Part shown: positions 1-7,100 of the stretch, piece by piece | How positions within the stretch are numbered: the stretch's first letter is position 1 | How the letters are laid out: each line of letters begins with the position of its first letter | Source: Wenzhouxiangella sp. | GTDB taxonomy: Bacteria > Pseudomonadota > Gammaproteobacteria > Xanthomonadales > Wenzhouxiangellaceae | Length of the DNA stretch: 8,059 bases | Reading direction: 5' to 3' | NCBI GenBank assembly: GCA_007123575.1 | Contig: SKKV01000182.1 | Span: 1 to 8,059 of the forward strand | The notes under the pieces: generated by a model | What the model was told of the DNA's origin: nothing | The model's database searches: none | The model's input: the letters and a program-made list of their open reading frames with translations, nothing else | Translations under genes and position numbers: made by a program

Positions 1-270
1 GGTCTTTGGGGCACCGCGCAAGCATTAGGCATGGGCATGTCTTCGGTCGGTAGCGGAACTCTGCACACCACCTTGATCGGCAGCGGCTTGATGGCGCCCA
101 AGTATGCCTATTCCGGGATATTCCTGATCGAGGCAACCGGACTGATTCTAGCGGGCTACATCCTTTACCGAATCAGCATCCGCGAGTTCGCCGCCAGCGC
201 CAGCAAGCCGATGAAAGTGGCCCCGGCCGAAGCCCGCCCCCTGCCCGAGGGCACTGCGGCCAGCGCCTGA
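1..270 (+). CDS. C-terminal fragment of an MFS transporter, probably PucC/LhaA (BCD) family
   Basis: The reading frame is open from base 1 and stops at TGA 268-270, so only the last 89 residues are visible and the start lies outside the window. The fragment opens with GLWGTAQALG, which resembles the G-x-W-G-A-A-Q-A segment near the end of PucC/LhaA-type major facilitator proteins. In phototrophic bacteria these are linked to bacteriochlorophyll or light-harvesting complex assembly in the inner membrane. A Gly/Ser-rich helix follows (about residues 10-30), then a hydrophobic helix (AYSGIFLIEATGLILAGYIL, about residues 36-55) and a basic turn. The end is a hydrophilic, Ala/Pro-rich cytoplasmic tail of about 30 residues. 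Membrane placement is clear; the PucC assignment is from memory of the motif, and a generic MFS permease remains possible. Confidence 0.6.
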   Translation, partial: GLWGTAQALGMGMSSVGSGTLHTTLIGSGLMAPKYAYSGIFLIEATGLILAGYILYRISIREFAASASKPMKVAPAEARPLPEGTAASA

Positions 271-299
271 CCGCTGCCTGTATCGCTTAGACTGGCTTA

Positions 300-1132
300 A
301 TGAACAAGCCTGATCTCGATTACCGATTTGATTCGCGCGTTGCTGTCCAATACGATGCGTTGCGCGGCCACCCGCCTGAGGTTTCCAACACAATCGGCAA
401 AACCATCGCCAGCTTCATGGGCGAACGAAGTCGCGTGCTGGAGCTTGGCGTAGGAACGGGCGAATCGCGTTACCTGTCGCCGGTGCCGGCTGCGAGGTGT
501 TCGGCGTTGACTCATCGGCCGACATGCTTGCTGCACTGTCTGGGGCGATAAAGCGAGGTGGATTGCCAGACCTGTACCTGGCCCGGGGCGACATCACCGC
601 CCTTCCCTTCCGCGAACAATCCTTTGACGGAGCGATGGCAATCCACGTGCTGCACCTGGTCGAAGACTGGGCCGGCGTGCTGGAGCAGGTCAAGCGCCTG
701 GTGCGTCCTGGCGGCACCTTGCTGCTGGGACGCGACTGGGTCGACCCCGAGTCATTCTCGGGCATGATCCGGAATTTCTTCCGTCAGACCGTTGTAGAGG
801 TCGGCACCAAGATGATGCCGCCAGGGGCCAGCGCCGCAGCCCCGCCCAGCGGCGGTGCTGCCATCGTCAAAACCCTGATGACCATGGGCGCCATGCCCGT
901 TGGCCAGGGAGAATCCATCGGGGCGGAATGGCAGACCGAGCTGACCCCGCGGCAGGTTCTGGATGGCATCCGTTCCCGCGATGATGCTGAAAGCTGGGTA
1001 CTTCCCGACGACGTACTGACCGAGACAATGCGCCGTCTCGATGCCTTCGCCCTGAAGCACTGGCCCGACCTGGACAACCCGCAGCCTGTCACCCGACGCT
1101 TCATGATGGGAGTCTTTCGGTTCGGGGGTTGA
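300..1132 (+). pseudogene. Class I SAM-dependent methyltransferase, frameshifted
   Basis: Two frames together give one methyltransferase of about 277 residues. The first frame runs from ATG 300 to about base 461 and ends in the SAM-binding motif I (VLELGVGTG). The protein continues in the next frame from about base 461 as RIALPVAGAGCEVFGVDSSA, where the Asp of VFGVD is the usual acidic residue that holds the SAM ribose. Then come GDITALPF, FDGAMAIHVLHLVEDW (motif IV region) and LVRPGGTLLLG, all standard for the Rossmann-like UbiE/Methyltransf_11 group. The C-terminal 130 residues are not diagnostic and the substrate is unknown. The total length is 833 bases, one short of a multiple of three, so a single base is missing: GGC-GA where GGC-CGA is expected. 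It begins 29 bases after the MFS gene with no clear Shine-Dalgarno. The frameshift may be a real mutation or a sequencing error in a C run. Confidence 0.8.
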
Positions 1133-1178
1133 GGACCGGCAGCATCTCATCGGATCGACCGGTCTACATGCGCGCTGA

Positions 1179-1205
1179 TGGACAAGCTCTAGGCCTGCTT
1201 ATAGA
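1179..1205 (+). promoter_or_regulatory. Possible weak sigma-70 promoter upstream of the lytic transglycosylase gene
   Basis: TGGACA (1179-1184, five of six matches to TTGACA) is followed after 15 bases by TATAGA (1200-1205, four of six matches to TATAAT). The spacer is shorter than the preferred 16-18 bases, so this is a suggestion only. It lies in the 168-base gap between the methyltransferase and the transglycosylase gene, which holds nothing else I can name. Confidence 0.2.
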
Positions 1206-1300
1206 CTGTGCTTTCAGCGCTCTCGGACCCTGACTTTTTGTTTTCGGAGCTTTATGGGCTCCTGGCATTTCGCTGCGAGTATGTTCCCAAGAGTGTCCCC

Positions 1301-2491
1301 ATGACCACAAGAACGATCGTCTCTGCCCTGTTCTGGCTAAGCCTGTTTTCCGGCACTGCCACCCAAGCGGGCGAGCTGCCGCAGCCGCCGGAATCACTGT
1401 CACCTCTATCGGCCAGCCTGGCCGCACCCTGGACCGGCGATCTGGATGAAATGCACGAGCGGCGAGCAATCCGGGTACTGGTGCCCTACAGCCGCACCCT
1501 GTATTTTCTTGACGGCGCCGAGCAGCGAGGCATTGCTTACGATGTCATGGTGGACTTCGAAAACCATCTTCACCAACTGCGCGGCACTGGGCATTTGCGC
1601 ACCGAGGTGGCTTTCATTCCAACCACGCGTGATCGCTTGATCCCGGCGCTGGAAGATGGGCTTGGTGATGTGATCGCAGCCAACTTGAGCATAACGCCGG
1701 AGCGCGTTGAGCAGATACTATTCACCACGCCGCTGGGGCGGAATGTACGCGAACTCTTGATCAGCCATGCACAGGCGCCACTGCCGGCCAGTTGGGCCGA
1801 GCTGGGTGGCCAGCACGTCATGGTGCATCCCGACAGCAGCTACTTCGAGCATCTGCTCGAGTTGAACCGAGAGTTGGTGACGCACGACAAGCCTCCGGTT
1901 CTAATCCAGGAAGCACCCGGGCATTTCGAAGACGAGGACATCCTGGAGATGGTCAATGCCGGCCTGGTTCCCTACAGCGTGGTCGACAGCTACCTGGCAT
2001 CCCTGTGGAAACAAGTTTTCACCGATATTCGAGTCCACCCGGAACTTGCCCTGAGCGAGGGAAACAAGATCGCCTTCGCTGTTCGCCAGGATAGCCCCGA
2101 CCTGAAAGCCGCCCTTGACGAGTTCCTGGTCACTCGCCGGAAAGGCACCCTGCACGGCAACATCCTGTTCAAGCGTTACTATCAGGACCTTCGCTTTGTC
2201 AGCAGCGCGACGGCAGAAGAGGAGAGAGCACGCTTCAAGGAACTGGTCGGGCTGTTTCGTCGCAAGGCGGAACGCTACGAACTGGACTGGCTGATGATCA
2301 TGGCCCAGGGTTTTCAGGAGTCTCGGCTGGATCACAACGTGGTCAGCCCGGCCGGTGCCATTGGCATCATGCAGCTACTGCCGGCAACCGCTGGTTCAAC
2401 CATGTTGAGCGAATCGCGGCAGAAAAAATCGGCCGCGAGACCGTGCGATATGTGGCTAATATCTACAAGTATTACATGGCTTATCGGCTGA
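1301..2491 (+). pseudogene. MltF-like lytic transglycosylase with solute-binding domain, catalytic domain broken by deletion
   Basis: The product resembles MltF-type murein lytic transglycosylases, which cleave the MurNAc-GlcNAc bond of peptidoglycan outside the inner membrane. I place the start at ATG 1301, because it gives a signal peptide (MTTRTIVSALFWLSLFSGTA, cleavage likely after TQA). An upstream in-frame start at 1208 would add 31 unlikely residues. From that start, residues of about 55-295 are a periplasmic solute-binding (SBP_bac_3) domain. From about 313 the SLT fold begins, with the catalytic Glu in GFQESRLD (E340) and the family signature SPAGAIGIMQLLP (349-361). After ATA (residue 364) the match ends and 32 unrelated residues run to the stop at 2491. 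Most of the SLT domain, including the usual AYNAG region, is absent. The genuine C-terminus is found out of frame at 2392-2526. The protein could still fold as an exported binding domain, but it is unlikely to be an active enzyme. Confidence 0.82.
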
Positions 2492-2526
2492 TCCTCGACC
2501 AGGAGCTTCTTGACTTCGAGCAATAG
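2392..2526 (+). pseudogene. Out-of-frame C-terminal remnant of the MltF-like transglycosylase
   Basis: Read in the +1 frame from base 2392, the sequence gives WFNHVERIAAEKIG followed by ETVRYVANIYKYYMAYRLIL and a stop at TAG 2524-2526, 44 residues in all. This is the typical end of MltF-like proteins: WF-x-NVE, then a helix ending in ANIYKYY-x-AYRL. It directly abuts the truncated SLT domain, which is read in another frame up to base 2392. So an internal segment, which from family length I estimate at about 60-75 codons and which is not a multiple of three bases, has been lost between the two pieces. No start codon or ribosome site serves this fragment. Confidence 0.8.
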
Positions 2527-2619
2527 CGGGCTTTGTTCTCTCCAATGCGTCCGGCAATCAAGCAGAGTTGTTAGGGGTTTCGAATATGCCAGGAGGCGGG
2601 ATAGCACTGGAATAGCCCT

Positions 2620-2625
2620 TATAAT
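2620..2625 (+). promoter_or_regulatory. Perfect TATAAT hexamer, possible -10 element
   Basis: TATAAT stands in the more AT-rich 184-base gap (2527-2710) between the broken transglycosylase gene and the small oxygenase gene. No convincing -35 element is found 16-18 bases upstream, where the sequence is GC-rich. It could start transcription of the oxygenase-argG pair, but the evidence is one hexamer. The rest of the gap shows no gene, repeat or terminator that I can support. Confidence 0.2.
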
Positions 2626-2710
2626 TCCTCCAATCTTCACAATGAATCAATTGACGCAACACATCGTGGAAGCCCGCAACTGCCTTGCCTGTTACTTTTC
2701 TTAGTACGTC

Positions 2711-3013
2711 ATGTCTGGGTTGGTGAAAAATCGGGTTCTGTTCCAGTCTCGACGCTTGAGCATTTACCTGGTCCGGTACTCGGCCGGGCACCAGATCGTG
2801 CCGCATGTCGACATGGTCTCCGAGGGCCGGCTCTACAAGCTCAATCTTGTCCTGGTCAAGCCGGCATCCGGCGGCGAGTTTCGCTGCGAACACAGCCTGT
2901 TCAACTGTTTCGGTCGCATCATCCTGTTCCGGCCAGACCTTTACCAGCACAGCGTTTCCAGAATCGAGCGCGGCAATCGATGGCTGCTGAGTTTTGCCCT
3001 GACCCGGCTTTGA
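2711..3013 (+). CDS. Small 2OG-Fe(II) oxygenase-like protein
   Basis: This 100-residue protein looks like the double-stranded beta-helix core of an Fe(II)/2-oxoglutarate-dependent oxygenase. The metal ligands would be H32-x-D34 (IVPHVDM) and H80 (DLYQHSV), and R90 is placed to bind the 2-oxoglutarate carboxylate. Between them are strand segments typical of the fold: YKLNLVLVKP, GGEFRC and RIILFRPD. The substrate is unknown. At 100 residues it is short for the superfamily, so the N-terminal helices are minimal or lost. A TAG in the same frame at 2702-2704 rules out an in-frame extension. ATG 2711 has no clear Shine-Dalgarno sequence. It ends 36 bases before argG on the same strand and is probably cotranscribed with it. 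It may be a compact active enzyme, a truncated one, or a catalytically idle member. Confidence 0.65.
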   Translation: MSGLVKNRVLFQSRRLSIYLVRYSAGHQIVPHVDMVSEGRLYKLNLVLVKPASGGEFRCEHSLFNCFGRIILFRPDLYQHSVSRIERGNRWLLSFALTRL

Positions 3014-3049
3014 CCAGGTCCTGCCCCATTCATACCAGAGTAGATCACC

Positions 3050-4285
3050 ATGACCCGGAAAAAAGTCGTCCTCGCCTATAGCGGCGGCCTGGATACCGCT
3101 TGCATCCTCAAGACGCTGCTCCAGCAGGGGCATGAAGTCATCGCCTTCGTGGCCAACGTCGGGCAGCAGGAAGATTTTGAAGATATCCAGCGCCGTGCGC
3201 TTGCAACCGGGGCCAGCGAGGTCTTCATTGAAGATCTGCGACATGAATTCGTGACCGATTTCATCTGGCCTGCGATCGCCGGAAAAGCCGTCTATGAACA
3301 TCGCTATCTGCTCGGCACGGCCCTGGCGCGCCCGATCATCGCCAAGCGCCAGGTCGAGATTGCGCGCAGGGTCGGCGCCACGGCGCTGGCCCACGGCGCG
3401 ACCGGCAAGGGTAACGACCAGGTCCGCTTCGAGCTGGCCTTTGCCGCGCTTGCACCGGACCTCGAAATCATCGCGCCCTGGAAGGATCCCGAGTTCCTGG
3501 CGCGCTTCCAGGGCCGACGAGACCTGCTGGCGTTTGCTGAAGAACACAACATCCCGGTGGAGGCCACCGCAGAAAAACCTTACTCCAATGACGAGAACCT
3601 CATGCACCGCTCCTACGAGGCGGGCCTGCTGGAAGACCCAGACACAGCCCCGCCCAGCGACATGTTCAAGCTCACTCGCTCGATCGAGGACGCGCCGGAT
3701 GCGCCCGACCGGATCATCATCAGATTCAAGGATGCCCTGCCCATTGCTGTCGAGCACCTGGATGACGGCTCTCGGGTCACCGAACCTGTCGCGCTACTGG
3801 AATACCTGAATGATCTGGGCGGCAGGCATGGCATCGGCCGCATCGACATCGTCGAGAATCGATTTGTCGGCATCAAGTCACGCGGCGTCTACGAAACGCC
3901 CGGCGCCACCATTCTCCACGCCGCGCTGCGCGATCTCGAAGGAATTGCGATGGATCGCGAAGTCAGACGCCTGCGCGACATGCTCTCGCCGCGCTTTTCA
4001 GAAATCATCTATAACGGCTTCTGGTTCTCACCCGAGATGGATTTCATCGAAGCTGCCTTCCGTCAGTCTGCGGCCCTGATCGACGGCGAAGTCCGGCTCG
4101 CGCTGGTCAAGGGCAACGTCGTGGTAGAAGGCCGCTCAAGCCCCAGCTCGCTGTATGACCCGGACCTGAGCTCCATGGACATTGCCGGCGGCTACGACCA
4201 GCAGGACGCGCGCGGATTCATCCGCTTGAACGCGCTGCGGCTGAGCGCGCATCACCTGATCGTCGAGCAGAGTGAGGACGCCTGA
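3050..4285 (+). CDS. argG: Argininosuccinate synthase
   Basis: ArgG (EC 6.3.4.5) condenses citrulline and aspartate using ATP, releasing AMP and pyrophosphate, to make argininosuccinate, the penultimate step of arginine synthesis in the cytoplasm. The 411-residue length is normal for the family and the frame is intact. The N-terminus carries the PP-loop ATP motif AYSGGLDTA (residues 9-17). Other family segments are RYLLGTALARP (85-95), the substrate-binding loop HGATGKGNDQVRFE (115-128) and EKPYSNDENLMHRS (175-188). A weak purine-rich site (AGAG, 3037-3040) lies nine bases before ATG 3050. It follows a small oxygenase gene by 36 bases. No argH or other arginine gene is adjacent in this window. 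I see no obvious ArgR box upstream. Confidence 0.97.
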   Translation: MTRKKVVLAYSGGLDTACILKTLLQQGHEVIAFVANVGQQEDFEDIQRRALATGASEVFIEDLRHEFVTDFIWPAIAGKAVYEHRYLLGTALARPIIAKRQVEIARRVGATALAHGATGKGNDQVRFELAFAALAPDLEIIAPWKDPEFLARFQGRRDLLAFAEEHNIPVEATAEKPYSNDENLMHRSYEAGLLEDPDTAPPSDMFKLTRSIEDAPDAPDRIIIRFKDALPIAVEHLDDGSRVTEPVALLEYLNDLGGRHGIGRIDIVENRFVGIKSRGVYETPGATILHAALRDLEGIAMDREVRRLRDMLSPRFSEIIYNGFWFSPEMDFIEAAFRQSAALIDGEVRLALVKGNVVVEGRSSPSSLYDPDLSSMDIAGGYDQQDARGFIRLNALRLSAHHLIVEQSEDA

Positions 4286-4287
4286 CA

Positions 4288-4333
4288 TGATGCCAATCCC
4301 TGATGCCGATGGAGACCTTCGATTTAGGCATCA
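4288..4333 (+). repeat. Short direct and inverted heptamer repeats after argG
   Basis: TGATGCC occurs twice, 13 bases apart (4288-4294 and 4301-4307). Its exact complement GGCATCA follows at 4327-4333, so a 7-base-pair stem with a 19-base loop can form from the second copy, and a competing one from the first. It begins three bases after the argG stop and lies within the 120-base gap before the large oxygenase gene. There is no T-run, so it does not look like a standard intrinsic terminator. It could be an operator, an RNA structure in the leader, or chance. Confidence 0.35.
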
Positions 4334-4405
4334 ATCCAAAGGATTCGTTGACGGGTCACTTCAGATCGTTTTATGGTCCATGCTTTCGGGCGAAATGGTT
4401 ACTGG

Positions 4406-6730
4406 ATGGACACAACGCTGGAAGCACTCAGCCAGACCCTGGGGCGAATCGATGCAGCGGGGTCGTATGCGACGCACCGCTTCGCCGCCACCGTTGATCT
4501 GGATCTGAAGGTCAAGGGCGTGGGCCAGGTGCGGCTGCCGGTTTCAGCTGCTACAGCGCGCAAGCTGTGCAGCGTAGCCCGCCCGGCACGGCACGGCTAC
4601 AAGGATCAAACCCGACTCGACCCTACGGTTCGCGATACCTGGGAAATTGCCAAGAGTCGTGTCTCCATAGACCGGCGCCGCTGGAACCAGACATTCAAGC
4701 CAATGCTGGAGCATATCGCCCGGGACCTGGGTCTGCCCGCCGGGTGCCATCTGGAGGCCAGCTTGCACAACATGCTGGTCTACACGCCGGGGCAATTCTT
4801 TGTCTCGCATCAGGACTCTGAAAAAGCGGACGAGATGGTAGCGACCCTGGTCGTCCAGCTACCCTCGCGCTTCAGCGGCGGCGGCTTTTTGGTCGAGCAT
4901 CAAGGCCAGGTGCGTCGCATCCAGGGTTCGGCCAGCAAGCTGACCTTTATTGCCTTCTATGCCGACTGCCACCACGAGGTGCGCCCGCTAAACAGCGGCC
5001 ACCGTGTAGTTCTCACCTATAACCTGATGCTCAGGGGCCAGGCCACAGCCGCCGAGATCCCCGTCGGTGCAGCCAGGGATCTGACCCGTCACCTGCGCTC
5101 CGCCTTTGACGCACCGGCAATCAAGGCCGGTGGCGGAGCCCGTCCGGGGCACGCTCGCGACCGGCTGGTCTACCTACTCGATCACGAGTACACGCCGCGC
5201 GGCCTGGACTGGTCACGGCTGAAGAACGCCGATGCACAGCGGGCCGCAGCGCTTCGGCATGTCGCTGACGAACTCGACTGCGAGATCTACCTCACCCTGG
5301 CCGATGTGCACGAGACCTGGGCCTGCGAGGATGACTCGGGCCCATACCGAAGCTGGGGCTGGGACGAAGACGACCTGGAAGAGGCAGAGGAGGATGACCT
5401 CACCCTGGTTGAGCTCATCGACAGCGAGATCGAGCTGCGTCACTGGATCTCGGCTGAAGGAAAACAATGCCGCTCGATGCGCGGCTGGGTGCATCCCGAT
5501 GAACTGTGCTTTACCAAGCCTTCGGCCAGCTTCCAGCCGTTCAAGTCAGAGCACGAAGGCTACATGGGCAACTGGGGCAATACGGTTGATCGCTGGTATC
5601 ACCGCGCCGCCATCGTGCTGTGGCCGCGCGAGCGAAACTTCATCATCCGTGCCAAGGTGGCTCCGGATTGGGCAATTGCCGAAATGTCAAGGACGGTCAA
5701 AAAGGGCGCGAAAGCCAAATGCCAGGCCATGGCGCAGAGCCTGGCACCGTTCTGGCCCGGCCTGACCGCGCAAGCCGACAAACCTGCATTGCTGCTTGAA
5801 AAGACGCTTACGCTTGCAGTCGAACTTGACCAGGCCGCGCTCGCGACCCATCTGCTCAAGCCTTTTCCATTGCCCCTGGTCTCCAAGCGCGCGGCACCCC
5901 GCCTGGCCAAGGCTTTGGGACTTTATGGAGAGGAGTGGTGCCTGAATCTGCTGAAGTCATGGACGGCCGACCAGGCAGGCTATACACCACCTGACAAGCA
6001 GCTTGCCTGGCTGGCCTCTGGCTTGCCGGCGTTGTGCCAGGCGTTGGACGCAAAGAGCAGCGCGGAAGGCTCGGCTGTCGCTGCCTGGTTGATTGATGAT
6101 CGCTGGACCTGGCTGCGCCAGCGGGTGCAGGATACGGTGAAACATGGCAGCCAGCGCCGACTGGCCGACAGTCTTCAGCAACTCGGCCCTGCCCTGCTTG
6201 GGCTGATCGCCGCCAGTCACGCCGCCGATAAGAGCGGACCTGACAAAATACTGCTTGACTGGCTGACCGCTCAGACCGAGCCGGTTTCGCTGGCGCTCTC
6301 GCTTGGACTATTGCGCGCAGCGAGCAAGTCAACGAAACCTTTGCAGTCCGGCCTTGGCGTGGTGCATAAGCACGCCTCCAAGCTGCTGACAGCACGTCTC
6401 GCCACCCCGCAAAGGGCCGAAGACGACTGGTCGATCCAGGTCGACCTGAACTGTAGCTGCTCGCTGTGCGCCCATTTGGAAAACTTCCTGCGCGACCCCG
6501 ACCAGACTAAACTGGAGTGGCCGCTGGCCAAGGACAAGCGCCGGCAAGTTCATGGCTGGATCGACCACCACGACTTGCCGGTCGATCACAACACCCGGCG
6601 CAAGGGCAGCCCGTATGTGCTGGTGCTGCAGAAAACCACCGCGCTGTTCGAACGCGACAAAGCCGCGCGCAGGCAATGGGCAAAAGACCTGGACTGGCTG
6701 GAACAGACTTATCCAGACTTGACAAAGTAA
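4406..6730 (+). CDS. Large 2OG-Fe(II) oxygenase (prolyl 4-hydroxylase-like) with long uncharacterised C-terminal region
   Basis: This is a 774-residue protein. Its N-terminal part (about 70-210) reads as an Fe(II)/2-oxoglutarate oxygenase of the prolyl 4-hydroxylase-like group. The iron ligands are H135-x-D137 in FFVSHQDSEK and H190 in YADCHHEV, with R200 in GHRVVLTYNL as the 2OG-binding base. Substrate is unknown; protein hydroxylation is the common role of this fold. The next segment is rich in Trp and acidic residues (about 315-340). A conserved-looking stretch follows, YMGNWGNTVDRWYHRAA and VLWPRE, then about 270 mostly helical residues I cannot assign. Near the end lies C683-x-C685-x-x-C688, which could bind metal or be redox active, followed by a basic tail. 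No signal peptide or membrane segment is seen, so it should be cytoplasmic. I chose ATG 4406 (MDTTLEALSQ) because the residues added by ATG 4373 look unconserved; neither has a good ribosome site. It is intact and probably transcribed separately from argG. Confidence 0.8.
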   Translation: MDTTLEALSQTLGRIDAAGSYATHRFAATVDLDLKVKGVGQVRLPVSAATARKLCSVARPARHGYKDQTRLDPTVRDTWEIAKSRVSIDRRRWNQTFKPMLEHIARDLGLPAGCHLEASLHNMLVYTPGQFFVSHQDSEKADEMVATLVVQLPSRFSGGGFLVEHQGQVRRIQGSASKLTFIAFYADCHHEVRPLNSGHRVVLTYNLMLRGQATAAEIPVGAARDLTRHLRSAFDAPAIKAGGGARPGHARDRLVYLLDHEYTPRGLDWSRLKNADAQRAAALRHVADELDCEIYLTLADVHETWACEDDSGPYRSWGWDEDDLEEAEEDDLTLVELIDSEIELRHWISAEGKQCRSMRGWVHPDELCFTKPSASFQPFKSEHEGYMGNWGNTVDRWYHRAAIVLWPRERNFIIRAKVAPDWAIAEMSRTVKKGAKAKCQAMAQSLAPFWPGLTAQADKPALLLEKTLTLAVELDQAALATHLLKPFPLPLVSKRAAPRLAKALGLYGEEWCLNLLKSWTADQAGYTPPDKQLAWLASGLPALCQALDAKSSAEGSAVAAWLIDDRWTWLRQRVQDTVKHGSQRRLADSLQQLGPALLGLIAASHAADKSGPDKILLDWLTAQTEPVSLALSLGLLRAASKSTKPLQSGLGVVHKHASKLLTARLATPQRAEDDWSIQVDLNCSCSLCAHLENFLRDPDQTKLEWPLAKDKRRQVHGWIDHHDLPVDHNTRRKGSPYVLVLQKTTALFERDKAARRQWAKDLDWLEQTYPDLTK

Positions 6731-6747
6731 GGTTTTTTCCTTACCTT
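6719..6747 (+). promoter_or_regulatory. Candidate promoter with embedded palindromic operator for the prlF-yhaV operon
   Basis: TTGACA (6719-6724) is a perfect -35 hexamer overlapping the last codons of the oxygenase gene; 17 bases further lies a poor -10 (TACCTT, 6742-6747). Within the spacer is a perfect inverted repeat, GTAAGG (6727-6732), six T, CCTTAC (6739-6744), centred between the two elements. PrlF-type antitoxins carry an AbrB fold that binds DNA as a dimer, and PrlF is known to repress its own operon, so the palindrome is a plausible operator. It could instead be a weak hairpin ending the upstream transcript, but no T-run follows the stem. Confidence 0.4.
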
Positions 6748-6782
6748 GGGCCCCGCCACCACAGAGCGCGAGGAGCGACACC

Positions 6783-7100
6783 ATGCCGGGAATCCACCAG
6801 AAAGCGACACTGACGTCCAAAGGCCAGATCACCTTGCCCAAGGCAATTCGGCAATCGCTGGGCGTGAGCTCAGGCGACAAGCTCTCCTTCGAGCTGCGCG
6901 ATGGTGAGGTCGTCATGACCCGCGCCGATGCCGATCATGAGGATCCCGCCATTGGCGCATACCTTGAGTTGCTTGAAAAAGACATTCGGCAGGGCAAGCA
7001 CCTTGGCAGTCTGCCGGACGATCTGGCTCAGGCCATGCTGGCCAAACTGGAGCGCCCGGCGGCGCTGGATGAAGACATCGAAGGCGAAGTCGCGCTTTGA
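6783..7100 (+). CDS. prlF: PrlF family antitoxin (AbrB-type), type II toxin-antitoxin
   Basis: This 105-residue protein is the antitoxin of the YhaV-PrlF family: it neutralises the RNase YhaV and represses its own operon. Residues of about 6-45 form a SpoVT/AbrB swapped-hairpin DNA-binding domain, shown by ATLTSKGQITLPKAIRQSLG, then SGDKLSFEL and GEVVM. The C-terminal 55 residues are charged and helical (AYLELLEKDIRQG, DDLAQAMLAKL), as expected for the part that wraps the toxin. A strong ribosome site, AGGAG at 6771-6775, sits seven bases before ATG 6783, in contrast to most genes here. The stop TGA (7098-7100) overlaps the toxin start by four bases. A palindrome at 6727-6744 is the probable binding site. 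The pair looks intact. Confidence 0.92.
   Translation: MPGIHQKATLTSKGQITLPKAIRQSLGVSSGDKLSFELRDGEVVMTRADADHEDPAIGAYLELLEKDIRQGKHLGSLPDDLAQAMLAKLERPAALDEDIEGEVAL

Noticed and set aside
455..470. Programmed ribosomal frameshift in the methyltransferase
   Set aside because: No X-XXY-YYZ slippery sequence or stimulatory structure is apparent, and this enzyme family does not use recoding.
1208..1300. Upstream in-frame start for the transglycosylase gene
   Set aside because: It adds 31 residues before an otherwise good signal peptide and has no ribosome site; ATG 1301 explains the export signal better.
2558..3757. A 399-codon open frame on the minus strand opposite the small oxygenase and argG
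   Set aside because: It is antisense to argG, which is unmistakable, and its translation shows no recognisable domain; long antisense frames are common in GC-rich genes.
4303..4497. Small frame beginning METFDLGINPKDS in the gap before the large oxygenase
   Set aside because: I recognise no family, it lacks a ribosome site, and most of it overlaps the oxygenase start in another frame; it could be a remnant but cannot be supported.
6727..6744. Intrinsic terminator after the large oxygenase gene
   Set aside because: The T-run is in the loop, not after the stem, and the six-pair stem is not GC-rich; an operator fits better.
6329..6916. A 195-codon minus-strand frame over the end of the large oxygenase and prlF
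   Set aside because: It overlaps two well-supported genes, and its translation has no family motifs.
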